Assembly: GCA_038496675.1 (NCBI GenBank)
Contig: CM076656.1
Coordinates: forward strand, 23,637,425 to 23,701,424
Reading direction: 5' to 3'
Length of the DNA: 64,000 nt
DNA from: Rachycentron canadum
Taxonomy: Eukaryota > Chordata > Actinopteri > Carangiformes > Rachycentridae
Part shown: piece after piece, positions 11,018 to 24,915 of the stretch
Layout of the letters: each line of letters begins with the position of its first letter
Numbering within the stretch: position 1 is the first letter of the stretch
Made by a program: the position numbers and the translations under genes
Notes under the pieces: generated by a model
The model's database searches: none
What the model saw: the letters and a program-made list of their open reading frames with translations, nothing else
What the model was told of the DNA's origin: nothing

Positions 11018-13412
11018 CCCTCTCTTCCTCTCCCTCCCTCTCTGTCCATGGCTACATGAAGGCCAAGTCATGAGCTGACTCTTTGCTTTCAGGGGCCTTT
11101 TGTCTGGCTTGGCAGCAGAACAGATTCAATCATGTCTGAAGGTCAAGAAATTAAATACCCCCAAGTTGCCTCCTGTTCCTCCTTCTCCATGAGATGACGA
11201 GAGCGAACACTTGAAAAAACAAAACAAAACGAAAAAACATTAAAACCAGAAGAAATCGTTCTGCCAGTAAACATTGTCTCAGTTTTCCAGTGAAACGTGC
11301 ATGCAGTCACAGTATTGACATGCACAAACACGCACACCCTCGATACACAGCATTCCACACAAAACACATAACGTAGCATAGGAAAGGAAAACGCAGTTGC
11401 CCTGTGGGGGGTTTATCTTGTATTTCAGAAGAGCTCAATGCAAGACAGCGCCTCATTTATACCACATACACAGTAATTCAATAAGATAAACCGAAATGTG
11501 TGTAAAGTGATAAAGGAAATGACAGTTTGACACATTAAAATGTCAAACAACTTGCAGCTGTTTGCTTTAACAAACAGGCTTATTGTCAGAGAAAAAATAA
11601 ATCCCATTGAAATACTTTTATCCTAACAGCCTGGTTTCCATGAAGGTGGACTGGCTATAGTTTTTTAAGGGGCTTAAATTTAAAAAAAGGGTTAAAACTA
11701 TATGAATTATATATAAAATGATATATATATATTCTCTTCATGCATTATGGCAAGTGCAGAAATTCCAAACTACATTTTTCTTCATAAATTAGCACCATAA
11801 GTGTTGGTGCTGGCCTATAAATCATATTCTCCAGATGTAAGGGAACTGATGTTTGGTACATAATCATCAATTTTATCATCTTTTTTTTCTTTGCTCTTCC
11901 CACATGACCTCTTCTGAGCTTGGCTCCTATATATATACACATATTTACAAAGAAACTCAGGCAAAGGTGAAAGTAGAAGCAGAAGAAGAAGTCAGTGCCT
12001 TAAGTCGATGGGAAAATAATAAAAAAAAAAAATTATTCTCAATTGATTTATTAGCTCAGTTTTCCTTGGTTACAGCCTTCATCGCCCCTCTTCATCAGTC
12101 CAGTTAATGCTAAACCACATTCAACCATAACACTTTTAAATCTGACAAAAGTTTGAGATTGAAACAGTGATTTGATCAGTGGAGTTCAGGGTCATTTGTT
12201 CTGTATATAACAGTGGTATTTAAAAAAAAAAAAAAAAAAATGGCAGCTCACAAACCGAGTGTTTCCAGTTGGCTCCAACAAGTGGTTGTTTACTGCTTAA
12301 AGAACCCCCGACCCCCCACCTGAGCTCACAGCTGTAGTTCCTCTGAGATTTGCCTGCCCGCAGTGAGGTGGAGTGTCAGTCAACTCACCTTTGACCTTTG
12401 TGTTTTAGCACCTTGAGCAAAGTAAATAGCTTTAGTTTGGCTCCAACGCAACTTTATTTGCTTATTCCGAAATTATTTCACCGCCAAATTCCACTCTAAC
12501 AAACTCAGGCATTACTATTTTAAGCAGAAGGCAAGTCATTTAGCTTTTCTTTGACATGTTGGATGTTAGATTTTCCACATGCTGAATATCTCATTTTAGA
12601 GTGACCCTCTTCATTCACAGAGAAGCTGCTTCCATGAGATTTATTATCCATCAAAAGCAGCAAGAAAAGGAAGTAATTAAATGCTGTGTGGAAAGCTGCT
12701 CTCGAGGACCACACTGCTCACTCCCATTTGTTTTTTGGTTTTTTTTGTTTTTCCTCATTATTACTTTATGACAATTGGAAGCTAAAATACATACAAGTAA
12801 ATTTTAGGATCTTAGTTTGGAAAAGCTGATGGTTTTTTGGGGGCTAAAAGAGAAGTGCATGGTCTTAATACAAGTAATAGCAGTGGACAACCAAATCCTT
12901 CTAAAGCGATGGTGTCGAGGATTATTGAAGTGTGTGTGTAGAAGGGAGGACGGGCCAGATTAACATTCCTGGGGGAATTTTAACACTCTGGGCGACAAAT
13001 TTGCAACACTGTTCCCCCTTGTGTTCCTCCTGTGTGCTAAGCCCAGGATCCAAGTTTAGAAGAGGTCATCTGGAAAGAGCAGAGGGGGAAAAAAAAAAAA
13101 AAAGACCTCCTTCCCTGAGAAATCTGTCAGACCCCACCAAAGTGAAGGCAGCATGTGTGTGTGTGTGTGTGTGTGTGGAGGGAAGGGGGTGGTGGGGCAA
13201 ACTGGGCAGCAATAGGAGGAGGAGGAGGAGGAGGAGATATGTTTTTCAGTCTCCCTGTTCCCACTGGCTGAAACTGAGCCTTTATATTGGAGGTGGTCCC
13301 CCTGCCTTTGTTTTGGATGCTGGCGAACAACGAACCGTGGATTTGATAAAGGAATGTAAATGGAGCAGTTTTGAGTTGTCTCCATGAGCTAATGCTCTAA
13401 ACACTGGAAATC
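10593..13412. other. Gene-free stretch with microsatellites
   Basis: It holds a TG run at 10850-10880, a TC run at 10980-11014, an ATATAT tract near 11713-11732, an A-run at 12222-12240, a TG run at 13153-13178 and GGA units at 13216-13234. Bases 12240-12262 (ATGGCAGCTCACAAACCGAG) match an internal block of family A over about 20 bases and may be a relic. No supportable coding frame was found. Confidence 0.5.
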
Positions 13413-13920
13413 TATACTTAAAGGAGTATGTCAATAGTCTGCTGGTGATCTTACACATTATATAATGGGAACAAAGTGACTCACTCGCTCTGAGCTCTGT
13501 ACGAGACTCATTTTTGTGTTACTTCAGTGATTATTTTGTGATCAGCTGTGAGGTAAATCTTTCTGCAGGAGCTCTGCACTACAAGATTTAATTCTAATTA
13601 ATTCTAAAGGATTAGTTCACCCAAATTCCAGTAATCTTCTAATGACCAAGGTAGCATACATTTAATTTAACTGCATTGAAACTGCATTAAAGTAGAAGAT
13701 TTGCACATTTGGAAACAACTGGGGGTTAATAAGAAAAAACGATGCCTTTGTGAATCAGATGGATATTAAATATTAGAATCTGAATATTCAAGACAATGTG
13801 AAAACTATCTCTCACAAGTTGCCAGTACACAAGAGAAAGTAAGGCTGAGCTTTTCTGCCCTCTCCATAGGTGATTTGCATGCGCCCTTTAATAACTACAT
13901 TACCCAGAGGGCACCACATG
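13413..13920. mobile_element. Probable degenerate non-autonomous DNA element
   Basis: The interval contains AAAGGATTAGTTCACCCAAAT near 13606, a phrase recurrent in fish DNA-transposon ends. It also has TTAAAGGAGTATGTCAATAG near 13420 and TCTGCAGGAGCTCTGCACTAC near 13562, which I associate with the same repeat type. Limits are approximate and no intact terminal repeats were confirmed. Confidence 0.35.
13873..13912 (+). promoter_or_regulatory. Octamer plus ZNF143/Staf-like motif pair
   Basis: A perfect octamer ATTTGCAT lies at 13873-13880. AACTACATTACCCAGAGGGC at 13893-13912 resembles the ZNF143/SBF consensus ACTACAWTTCCCAGMATGC. The pairing recalls the distal element of vertebrate snRNA promoters, but no snRNA sequence was recognised in the following few hundred bases. 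Confidence 0.3.
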
Positions 13921-15084
13921 ATTCACATGCTCACCTCTCAGCAAATCAGGTTAACTTTCCAGACTCATTGGAAGTGACATAACTAAACCTAATGCAGTAT
14001 ATCTCTAGATCTATTATATTACACAGATGACCACAAACCTCCCCTGACAGATGTGGAGTAACTCCACTGCAGATCTGAGGCCAGATGAGCTCTGTTAATG
14101 CAGTTACAGTATCAACGTATGGTCTATAGTATCGAATTAGTAATTTGGCAAATGTTTCTTTGAAAAAAAAAATGAATATCCTATACACCAGCAATATTTT
14201 GTTTTTATTCACTATACTCGTTCTTGTACCTGTAAAAATTAGATGAGAGAAAGATTTGGATGAGAGAAAATGTGCAAGATTCATGTCCAGGTCTATAGGA
14301 AAGTGAACAACCGAGCATTCTCCTTAAAACTCTGTATTCACTTAACCTCACCAGAAAAAACTGACCTTGTGATATTTACGGTGATGCACTCATCTCCACT
14401 GCAGAACTGCTGTCTGCGGTTAAATGTGTCAGCCTGCCTAAGTGGAGCCAGTGGAGAGTATCTCCGTCGCTCTCCCACAGCTTATCTGTTAGCGGCTCTT
14501 GTGTGAGTCAGGGCAGGGCAAGGCGTGGGAGACAAGACACCACAGTGTCATCAACTCCACACCGGAAAAACCCAGGTATCTAAATAAAGCATGAAGTGTT
14601 GCGCTGGCATACAAACAGATAAGCACTCTCACTCCACTCACACAGTCACGCAGACGGCAGACCTGACACAAAAGTCTTTCGAGGGATCCGGCGTTTTCAA
14701 AAACATCTGTGGGCAGCGTTTATTCCTGTTTCTCCAGAAAGCTGTTTCCCGATGCTTTGGTGAAAATTTAGATGTGGAGCCGATGTTGTGTTTGTGGATG
14801 GGAAACTGCTACAAGCCTCACTCTGGTGAAGTGTTTCAAAAAAAAAAAAAATTCACAGAAAAGCAATAATTTTAAAGATACACGGTTTTTACAGTATGTT
14901 ACATAAAGATGCTGAGAAACCAGGATGAACACGCACAGACACACACACACACACACTCACTCACCTACAAATGTACACTTTAAACTGAACAAATAAACAC
15001 TAAAATTGTGGTCTCCTCATACACACACACACACACACAGAGTCACCCACACACATATTGTAAGTACTACACACAGACACACAC

Positions 15085-15132
<48 letters not shown>

Positions 15133-15822
15133 ATATATATATATCCTCCTAATGGAACACACCTGTAGCTCTCATTGTCCAGACCTGCTCTTACAGCTGC
15201 AGCAGAGTGGTTAAAACAGGAGGCAGCAGATATAAGTTTGTGTGTATATGTGTGCGTCTGGTAGCTGAGGGTCTTCATAATATACAGTAGGCCACGGGGT
15301 GCTAACAGCAGGGGGGAGGAGGAGAAGAGTTGTGCGACACACACCAGAAATAGGAAATGGAGGTAGACTGAGATTCAGCATCTGGTTCTCGGGTTGAGGT
15401 AAGACTCCCTAAAGTCCTTCCCTGAGAGATGGACAAGTGTCCGCTGACAGGGAGAAGAAAAGACTGCTGGGTCTGGACGGACTTCCTGCACACCAAGGGA
15501 AGTCAAGGCCCCTTTTGTAAGGAGACAAAGCATGACATTAAGCTATGGTTACACTTTGAGATGTAGCTCGGGATCTTAGAAACGACTGAACTGTTTTGCA
15601 CTTATTTCATAGCCTGGACAGTTTACAACTTGAAGCTCTGCCCGGTCTTTAACCCTCTACCTATGACCTATCTTACTATGAAAGAAAGACAAATAGGTGA
15701 CCCACTCAATAAAGATATCGTCAACGAAAAGAGAAAGGTTTGTGTGCAAACTGATGAAGCGCTTCCTGAGCCAGGGTTTTAAAAGCCTCTTTATTTTGCA
15801 GACGACAAACCCCACCCCACCC

Positions 15823-15854
<32 letters not shown>

Positions 15855-16362
15855 AACACCTATGTGCACCCACGCACCTGTCCAAACATGGGCTGTGTCA
15901 GAGCAGTGTGTGGACACAGTGTGACTGATGGGTCATTCATTTCCAGGCTCAGACACTAAACTAGAGAAAGACAAACTGGAGTGGTTAATGCTCTCTCTAT
16001 ACTTTTATACAGTAAACAAGGCTTTATTTTTCTGAAACAACACATATAAGCTTCCTGTGTCCTTTAATGGTCTTAGATGGATAAAAAAAAAAAAACCTAC
16101 TGAAACATGCACATTTAGTGGAGTCAGTGATTATCAAGAGAATGTCAAGAAGTAACTACAGCATATACTGCAAAATTAGCACGCGAACAAGATAGAGCAT
16201 TTCCTTGTTTCCTACAATAGGGATGGACACCCCAGCCATCTGGTAAAATATTACCCCCATTTGTTTGGATGAATTTGAAAGTTGGGAAGTTCTGACATAT
16301 TGTCCCTTTAAGAACTTCAGTTGTCAGAAAGTTGTCATATGCAGGTTTTAGGCACAGACACA
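13921..16362. other. Gene-free stretch with CA/TA/TG tracts
   Basis: It holds an AC run at 14938-14956, a CA-TA-TG palindromic microsatellite at 15064-15144 and CACCCCACACA... repeats at 15810-15850. The rest is mixed DNA with no recognised exon. Near 16300 the minus strand reads TTAAAGGGACAATATGTCAG, a phrase common at fish repeat ends. Confidence 0.5.
15064..15144. repeat. Palindromic (CA)n(TA)n(TG)n(TA)n microsatellite
   Basis: A CA-rich tract runs into TATATATA, then a TG run, then TATATATATATAT. The left and right halves are largely complementary, so the whole block can fold on itself. Confidence 0.85.
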
Positions 16363-16651
16363 TGTGAAGTCAATGCTGAAGAGCCTTAAACCTTCATCCT
16401 CTCTAATGACCATCAGGGGGCGACTCCACCGGTTGTTAAAGAAGTCAGATTGTATTGAAGTCTATGGGAAAATGTCCCCACTTCTCCCTTGATTTATTAG
16501 CTCAGTAAACGTTTTCCTAATTCTTCAATACAACATGATCATTTTTTAAGAGGAAACAAGAAAAAGTTTTCGTCTGGTTGCAACAAACCAAGATGGCCGA
16601 CGGACAAGCTCAGAACTTCAGAGCAGCAGCTCGCAAACCGATGTGTGACGT
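16363..16651 (+). mobile_element. Family A non-autonomous element, internally deleted
   Basis: It carries GTGAAGTCAATGCTGAAGAG, the block ATGACCATCAGGGGGCGACT, TTGTATTGAAGTCTATGGG, TTGATTTATTAGCTCAG and the YY1-like AAGATGGC at 16590-16597. The TGATTGACAG and CTCCACC sections present in longer copies are missing. The CTCF-like 14-mer is at 16410-16423. Confidence 0.85.
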
Positions 16652-19600
16652 TTGATTTTATGAGGACACATGTGATGCGATGAGAGGTACTGTCACAGAG
16701 GGGAGATGCAGCCCCTCTCGGTGGCTGCAGTGAGGACTACAACCCCTCATGGCTGCCAGCAAAAGACTACAAAACCCATCGTCAGGAGGGCAGCCGGGCT
16801 AAGAGATGCTGCCCAGCTGAACCAGATGAACTGATTGCTTCGTGTGAAGAGACTGGACCAGAGCTTACAGTATATTATTAAGCGAGAGAAACAGAGTTGT
16901 ATAACTGCTGTTTAGCTTTGTTGGCAACACGAGAACTGAGTCGACCTGTTTGAAAAGACTACATATAATGAATCTGAGTTGAAACCCGATGGCTTCTTCT
17001 CCTGCACCCCTTCCTCGCACCACATCATTGCTTTTTATTAAAACTTGCATTGTACAAAATTCACGTTTGTTGAAAATATTCTAGCAACATCATGCATTGA
17101 TAAAAGGTTAACGAGTCATTTATTATTTGAATACAAGACACAAATTGACAAAGGGTCACCAAGTTCACTTCCTTTGAAGAGACATTTCATTTTCTCTCAG
17201 AAAGAACCAAGGACACTGGTTTTTGTGCTTTGGCGCTGAGTTGGAGTCACGCTACAAAAAAGAGGTTCCTGTGGCTTTCAATGGAAATGTTAAAATGGCA
17301 AGGACAAAAGGGAAAAAAATGTATATTTATTGACTAAATTGAAATAAATAAAACACACGAGTTTTACGCATTACCTGTCAACGGCTCGGCACATTTGGCA
17401 GAGGATAAAATGCGATTTTACAAACCAGCAACTAATTACAAACAGGGGCGCTGGCTGGAGGTTGGCCGTCCTCGATTGAGTCATCAATAACGCTTTAGCT
17501 CCCACTGCCATTATCATTGTGCTAGCACTCATATTAATCCATCCGCCTCGTTTCCATCCATTCATCAATGGAGCTGAGGGAAGATAAATAACGGTTTCCG
17601 GGGACTCAGGCTGAGGATGGCTGTGTGCATGCGAGTCGGTGATGGATCTGTGCGACAGAGGTGAGTCCTGACAATGGGACAGACCAGGCTGTCAGAAATC
17701 TGCATCACTCATGTTCAGTTTCTTTTGTTTTACTAACTCTAACAAGCATCACGGGTCCCTTTTATTATTCAGACTGCGAGGAAAAGCTGATGTGGCTGTT
17801 TGCACTAAATGGATTAAAGGCAGGGGAGGTTTTCAATATATTCTGGTGTGTGAGAGAGGGAGAAATAATCATAAATGCTGGCATTATTGCCGTATTTTGT
17901 CTTGTTCTTGTGCTAATCTCAAATAAAGTCTGTCTTCCACATTTTAATTAGCCGAAGGAAATGATGAAGAAGTTACGCAGTGACGTATCGTATGATCTGC
18001 ACAGACACTGTAAATACCACTCACAGGTGTAGTTAAGTGTTGGCATTTTCTATTTTAGTATTTCCAAAAGGTCTCCTCACTTATGCATGCAGAGGAATGC
18101 AATGCGATTTGCCCTAAAATGACTTCTGGGCCGTCCCAATTCAGTTGGAGCCTGCATTTTCTATCCACTGCCTCCTGCGGGCGAGCTGTTTAAACCTTAA
18201 CAACCACCAAAATGTCAACCACTCCCCTGACTGGCAACTCTGGCTGTTCCTCTACCCCATCAGAGCACATGTGTAATGGAATACCAGGACATAAAACAAA
18301 GGTTAACTAGGAGACGATGGTGTGACAGAGTCCAGGGCCAGAGCAGAGCCTTAGGAGCTATGTACCTGAGTTAGACTCATTCAAGACCTACCGCTGTGGA
18401 GAGTGCTTTTAACACTGCTGGTTTCCAGTATTCAGAGTGGTTGGTATCTGCTTCTCCTGTGTATGTGGGAATTGGCGTCTCGAGATCTGTATCTGAATGC
18501 AGTCACGCTGCATTCCTCCCTCTGTTTACATGGGGATTGTGTGCGATATGTCCATAATTGTTTGGGGCTTTGGGATGTTTTCTTCTCCACGGTGGTTTTG
18601 TCTTACAATATCACCACTAATGATTTTAACTTTGTTATCAGCAAGTGGTCTGGTGTTGCAATTGCTGTTAGAGAACTGCAGACGGATACCACAGAGGCAA
18701 CATTTAGAGATTTGAGTGTGGGATGATTGCTAAAGGTTTGCAGTTGACCATAAAATAATGCACTGCAAGAGGTGGATGAACCTTTTAAGAGACCGAAACC
18801 AGAATAAATTGGTAAATGGAAATGATTGCATGTGGTCAAGAAAGTATTTTATATTTTCCAACTTCTTTTCCAACACTGACTTCAGATCCATATCATGTTT
18901 GCATCTACAATGTACCACTTCTGATAACTCCTCAGCTGAAGAAACCATTACTGTTCCCAAACAGGCAAAGAGTGAATTTTATGACTAGTCAACAACTCTA
19001 CGCTGGACTGTTTAGTCTGAAAGCATTTCTCATGGTTGGATTAGTAGGATTTATGTGGTCTTGTGTCTTGAAACAAATGCAATAAAAACCAGAAACATGA
19101 CTCTTGTAGAAACAAGCAAGTAATAAATGTGTCAGTGTCCTGTGAACTGGTTTACATCCTGGTTCTTTTTCGAGCACAATGGTGCCTCCAGGGCTTGTGG
19201 TTAGACAGGTAACGATTTGGAAATGGCCATTTGCAACAAAGTTTCATCAAACTGGTTTAGGCAACAGGTCAGGTGTTGAAACAGTTTTGCCTTAGGGTAT
19301 AATGGCCTGAGTAAGTTTTTGGTTATGGTGGGAAATCAAAGCTTAAACCTGAAACACTGGAAATGAAAATGGAAGAGACTGTCACATCGTGTAAAATAGT
19401 GAAACCAAGCTGATCTAGACCGTCAAAAACCAATCACATCCTCCCAGACTTCTACGGGGGCTACAGCAGATTACTTCACATGTCCTTTTATTCCAGGAAG
19501 CAGTCGAGCACAATCTCACAGTCCACCGTGTAGAATATCAGCACTGTGATCCTGCTGCCAGCTAAATCTGATACTCCAGTCAGTCCATTACTCTCTATCC

Positions 19601-22600
19601 TCTTTCCCATTAACATGCACTTAGACATACATGTTTATGGCTGTTGCGTTTAAAGGCTCAGGCAGAACATACCTTCCTCCAGCAAATAAAAGCCCCAAAG
19701 GAAGTCCAGACATGCTAAGACCTCCTGAGAGTTTTATGCTAGAATAAAACATGTTTACATGCTTTATACCTGTTTGGACCCCAAGGGCACCAGGGTGAAA
19801 AGGTTATCATGAAGCTGCCATCTGCCCCAACCTTCAAAGGAGTCTTTTTTTTTTTTTTTTTTTTTTTTTGTAGCTGGGGGCACTTTTGATTTATTACATC
19901 TTTACTGTCAGTGATTTCCCACCCCCATCTTTCACAAAAGTAATGTTTTAGGGGAATGTCAGAACGAGCGCAGGGTTGACAAGATAGCCTGTATTTGTGA
20001 GAAAGCAAAGGATTTCTTTTGCCCTCCTAAAACTTCTTTGAAGGATTTATTACAAAGATCAATACTTGGATTTGGGTGAGAATCAAACACAGACCTTGAC
20101 CTCTTTTGAGTCCTTCAAAAGAAAAACTAAATGTTTCTGTTGGGGTGGCAGAAATCCTGACAATCTCAGCCCATTCAAAACCACCACTCATTCCTCTTTG
20201 CTGCTGAGTAAACTTGGCTTTACCGTCTTTCTCTCTTATGTCTCGTTTTCATTTTCTTATTCTTTCTCCTTTTGAGATGGCTCTTTGTGACTCACACTTT
20301 CATTCTCCTCTTTTCTCTCCTCTGTCCCCTTCAATCCCTCCCCTCCCTCTCCCATTACCCTTGGTGCCCTGCTGCACATTGTTGTCATCAAGAAATAGTT
20401 GGGTCTCAGTTTTATTAGCGCCCCTGTTTAAAACTGGCTTTCTGAAGGGAGCACAAAGGTTCCTCTGCATGGCTGGGTCCATCTGTAGTGTGGCATAATG
20501 ATTTTTTCACGCCGCATTAAGTTAACACTGTGCTGCCAGCAAAGCGGGCCGAGACCCAGTTTCTAATTGGACTAAGTGAGGGAGAGTGAGGCAGGAACGA
20601 CTGCAATACAACACAACTTTTAACCTCAACTGCATCCATATCAGTCTCTCCTTTTTTTCTTTGTCCCTTCCATCAGTTTCATAAAACTGATCTGTACATA
20701 TATATATATATATATACATATATATGCGTATCAGATACCACGTCTCCGCTGATATTCCTGTGTTTCCAGGGTGAACACTGAACGATGGAAAGTCGGATTC
20801 ACACTCTGCCTTGTTTGTTTTCACTCCAGGCAGATTAAAAGTCAGTGTCGGGTCATGAGGTCGGCCAGATTAGGTATTTAGGATTTGCGATTGTGGTGCA
20901 CAAGGCCAGGTTGCAGGTCACGGCCAACAAGCTACACATGGGTGGATTTCCCAGTAGGCCTAAGCTGCGGTCAAGCGTGTTGACCCACTGGACTCCCTTG
21001 ATGCAGCTTTTTCTTTTTTTTTTTTTTTATTTGTCAAGGCAAACTGCCCCTGAGCACTAGGACTCATTTATAAGAAGAGAAAATATACCTGTTCAAAGCT
21101 ACATCTCAACTTGAGCCTCAGTATTTAGTCGATAATGTCATTTTTTCAAAATATCTTAAACAAAATAACTTTGATGTCACCATTCTAGGCAAAAGCATTG
21201 ATCATATATAAAAGTGCAATCATTTTCCATTTATTTTCCATTTCAGGATTAAAACTCCACCCTAGTGGACAACATACTGGTCATTTTTGTCAGAGCAAGT
21301 AGCAAGAAAAAGAAATCATCCGAGCTGCTGATAGAGACCAGCTCAATTTCTACAACACAAGTGGCTTTTTACAGAGACAATAATAAATGGGTTGCCCTGA
21401 ATCGGAGGTTTGTACAGTCACTTCTCCCGTCTCCTCATTTGTCCTAACCAGTCATGCGTGCATGCTAATAACGGAAATGTAATCACGACATGTCGTGTAT
21501 TGGTGGGAATCACATCTCTCTGCATGACTGCCCTCTGGGATGCCAACATTGGTATGGCATGTTTTAATTTGCTCCGTTACCAGAGGGCATAAGGCCTCTA
21601 GGACACGCTTCCACTGAACCCATGACGCTCACACATTTCTGCCATGTACCTGACAACCTGATTATAGACAGGTGAGCAGAAATGAACAAACCATCTCTGT
21701 CTATCCAGGAGTGCATTGATGTGCACTGGATCTGCCCTCTACTTGTACCTCTCCAACATGTCCATTATGTCAAGATTTGCTGAACAGAAGTGCTGTGCAA
21801 GGCTGCCGCCACACACCACAGGGCCTCGTGCAATACTCTAATGCATTACACCAAAATCAGGGTTTTTCAGATGCAGGGGGAGGGAAGGCGAGCTACCAGC
21901 TCTACTACTACTGCACAAACTGGTATGAAGGGTCTGTCACGTCTCATCTCTGGGTTTGATCTTGTGTAAAAGAGTTGGATTCTCCATGAGATGCAGAAAG
22001 TCAAAGCTGGTCGAACACGTATTTGTTCCCATGACTCGTAATTAAAAATCCAGTCTTGTCTTTGATCCTGCAGAGTCTTGTTCAGCTAAACTCAAATCCT
22101 CCTGAGCGTCAGCCCTGACATGTCACTAGACAGTGATGCAAACTAATACTTCCTCCTACTATCTCGACCCGTCTTCCTTCCCTCCCTCTCACCTCTCCTG
22201 TGGTCCACCATCCTTCTTTCCTTGTGAACACTGGTGTCTTCCTCAGGTGATGAATGCTTCTTCCCTCTCCCACTGTCTGGGTTTGGACACTCTTAAATTA
22301 ACCCAAGCTGCGGAGAGGAGCGGAAAGAGGAACTTAAAAATAGCATTTGGACTGGGCTTTTTTTTTTTTTTTTGAAGGCTAATGGCTGCCCCTCTCTGAC
22401 CCTGCTTCAGCCCCTTTGTCACTCCTTCTTCACTCCCTTATTCCCTTCCTCCCACCTTCCCTCCTCTCTTTATGTACAAGCAGGGAAGGTGGGTTATTGA
22501 TGATTATTCTGCAGGCCTCTTTTACTCTCACCCCCCCCCCCAAAGGCCATCTCTCTTTCTCTTTCTCTCCTCCGGCTCTCGCATGAATAATGTTGTCCCC

Positions 22601-24915
22601 GAGCCAGAATGAGGTCAGGAAAGTAATGGTGAGACACATTGTGCAGTTAAGGCTGTCTGCAAACGTCCCATCAATAATCAAAGGCCACGCATTAGCAGAT
22701 GCAACATTGTGTCTGTGTGTGCGCTTTTATTGAAAATAGATGGTACAATCGATTATCTTATCAACTATCCCTTTAGCTCTTAATACAATAATGAATTGTT
22801 TTAGAAGCAGGCAGCATTAAAGGAATCCCAAAGTGCTGTTAAAGTCTTTTCAGATTTTTTTTTTTTTTTTTTACCTGCAGTTTTAATTTCCTCTGAGAAA
22901 AAGCTAAAACTCAAAAGCTTAAAAAAAAAGAAAAGAAAACCCCCCCCCCCAGCAGGTACTTGCGCTGCGGTGCCAGCCTAAACCGAAGCCGCCATGTTCG
23001 GCATTTGACAAATTGATTGTTATTCCTGCAGTTAGAGTGATGAGGAGCCCACAGCTCCGCCGGGGTCTGTTTGACCTCCACTGTTGGCACATCAGCAACA
23101 CAACCTGTCATCAAAGTTCGTTGCAGCCCAAAGAGCTGCAGTTAACCTTTGACCCCTCAACTTTGCTGCCCCGCCGTAAAGTGGGCGCCCTTAACTTTGG
23201 GAGACTGACAGCTTTCTTTAAAAGGGTATTTGGAGGCAAAGGGAAAGGGGTGAGGGGTGGGGGGCTGTGTTTCTGGGTCACAGATATTTGGGATGAGAGG
23301 GTGGATTTTGTGTTAACAGTCTTAATTGTGGCCCCCAGGCTCTCTCCTCGGTCTCTTTTTACAACTCCCCAGCTTAAATATTTACAAACAAAGCAGCGCC
23401 ACGGCCACGTTTGTCCATTTGCTTCGTTTGTTGGTGATTACGGAACCAACCCAACCCCCTCCTCCCCCCAATCCATCCACCCAGTCACCCTCCCTTCACC
23501 TATGGCCATTTGTGCCCACGAGTCACATTCTTCATTTCACTATCATTTGCTGTTGTGCTGTTGTCCTTGGTGGAATCGTGAAAAACATTTTTTTTTTTTT
23601 TTTTAGATTTATTATTTTTAACAGTGAGGGTAACCTTGTTTAAAGAAATTAAAAAACCTTAACTGTAGAATTCAATTTCAGCCAAACCTCACTAATGAAC
23701 TTTAACACTTTCGGTCTGTGTTAGCTCTCTAATTGCGGCGTTGTGAAAGGGTTACACAAAGTTTAGTGCACTCTTTCAGTTCTTCCTGATAACCCCGGTT
23801 ACAAGCATGCAACCGATTAAAAGTTTTAAACGGTGCAGAGCTTCCAGACGGAATAGAAATCAAAGCATGCGTTTGAGACATCAATAAGCGTCGCACGCCA
23901 ATAAGAGCCAGGGAGGCCAGGGCGGAGAGGCGGGCAGGCTGGGCCCGTTAAAAGGAGCTGACTTCCATTCAAATAGCCTCCAATGCCGCTCTGCTCCACT
24001 GAACAAGCTGAGCAGATCAATACCACTCATTTGAAGGCATTTCTTGGTGGATATATCAACAAGTGCTGAGGAATGCTTTCACCAGTGGGTGTATGTGTGT
24101 GTTGTGCTTTATTGGCCCATTCACTGACAGAGAATCGGGCGCGCAGACATTGAACATACATATTTCTCTCAAGACATTCATAAAGTTTGGCTTTTCATTC
24201 AATAGGAGACATGCAGAGACTCATGGGCTGCACTTTAAAGGATGAGGTCCTAAAATATAATGTATTGTGATGAAATGTGGTTGCAGAACATGTTTCAAAC
24301 ACATTATGTGACTCAGTAACAGATGCATGTTACAGAGCATATGGTTTTGAACAGGGGAGGGGAGGTGGAGGGGGGGGGGGGGGGGTCACATTGACCTGGA
24401 GCTTCTCTCTTCAAACTCTCACTTTGAATGACAGCAGAGAATATTGATCAGCAAACATGTGAGGAGGTCTACCATCGAGCTGTTTCTTTTCCTTTCACTA
24501 CCAAGTCCTTCTTCTACTGTAGACTCTAGTTCAAATGAACATTTACAACGGGACACTTCTCCAATACTGAAACAGGAATCGATCACTCGCTCCGGTCACG
24601 TGACGGGTCGTGAAACTTTGTGAACTGCTGCGCTGGTGCCTGCCAAAGCTGTTTGACTCCAGCAGACGTGGGCCGGAGTGCAGACCAGGTCTCTGTCGGG
24701 AAATGTTGCACAAAAGCAGCTTGACACAATACAATCAATACAAAAAAAAAAAAAAAAAAACCCACATACACACACACACAAAACGGACAACTTATTTGTT
24801 ATGCTTCAGTACTAGACCTTCATGAGGTAAATAGTTTTTCAACGATCAGGACATTTGTGCATAAGTACTAATAAATGTTATACTAATAAGTATATACGTC
24901 ACCATGTGGAGCCTC
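16652..24915. other. Long, mostly single-copy stretch without recognised gene
   Basis: This is the longest stretch with few dispersed repeats. A T-run lies at 19846-19869, a TA tract at 20698-20716 and T-runs at 21010-21028, 22360-22372, 22856-22872 and 23589-23604. Poly-C runs are at 22531-22541 and 22940-22950, a G-run at 24370-24385 and an A-run at 24742-24760. A plus-strand open frame of 197 codons at 23013-23606 is the longest non-repetitive one here. It matches no family I know and ends in a T-run. The word use around 22600-23250 and 23800-24040 would fit conserved non-coding DNA, but that is only an impression. Confidence 0.5.
24370..24385 (+). repeat. G16 homopolymer
   Basis: Sixteen consecutive G residues follow GGAGGGGAGGTGGAG. 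Confidence 0.95.

Noticed and set aside
16680..16800. Two ACTACAA words considered as ZNF143 sites
   Set aside because: The downstream CCCAG part of the consensus is missing in both.
23013..23606. 197-codon plus-strand frame
   Set aside because: It resembles no protein family, has no splice or promoter context, and ends inside a T-run. A frame of this length is not unexpected in GC-moderate, stop-poor DNA.
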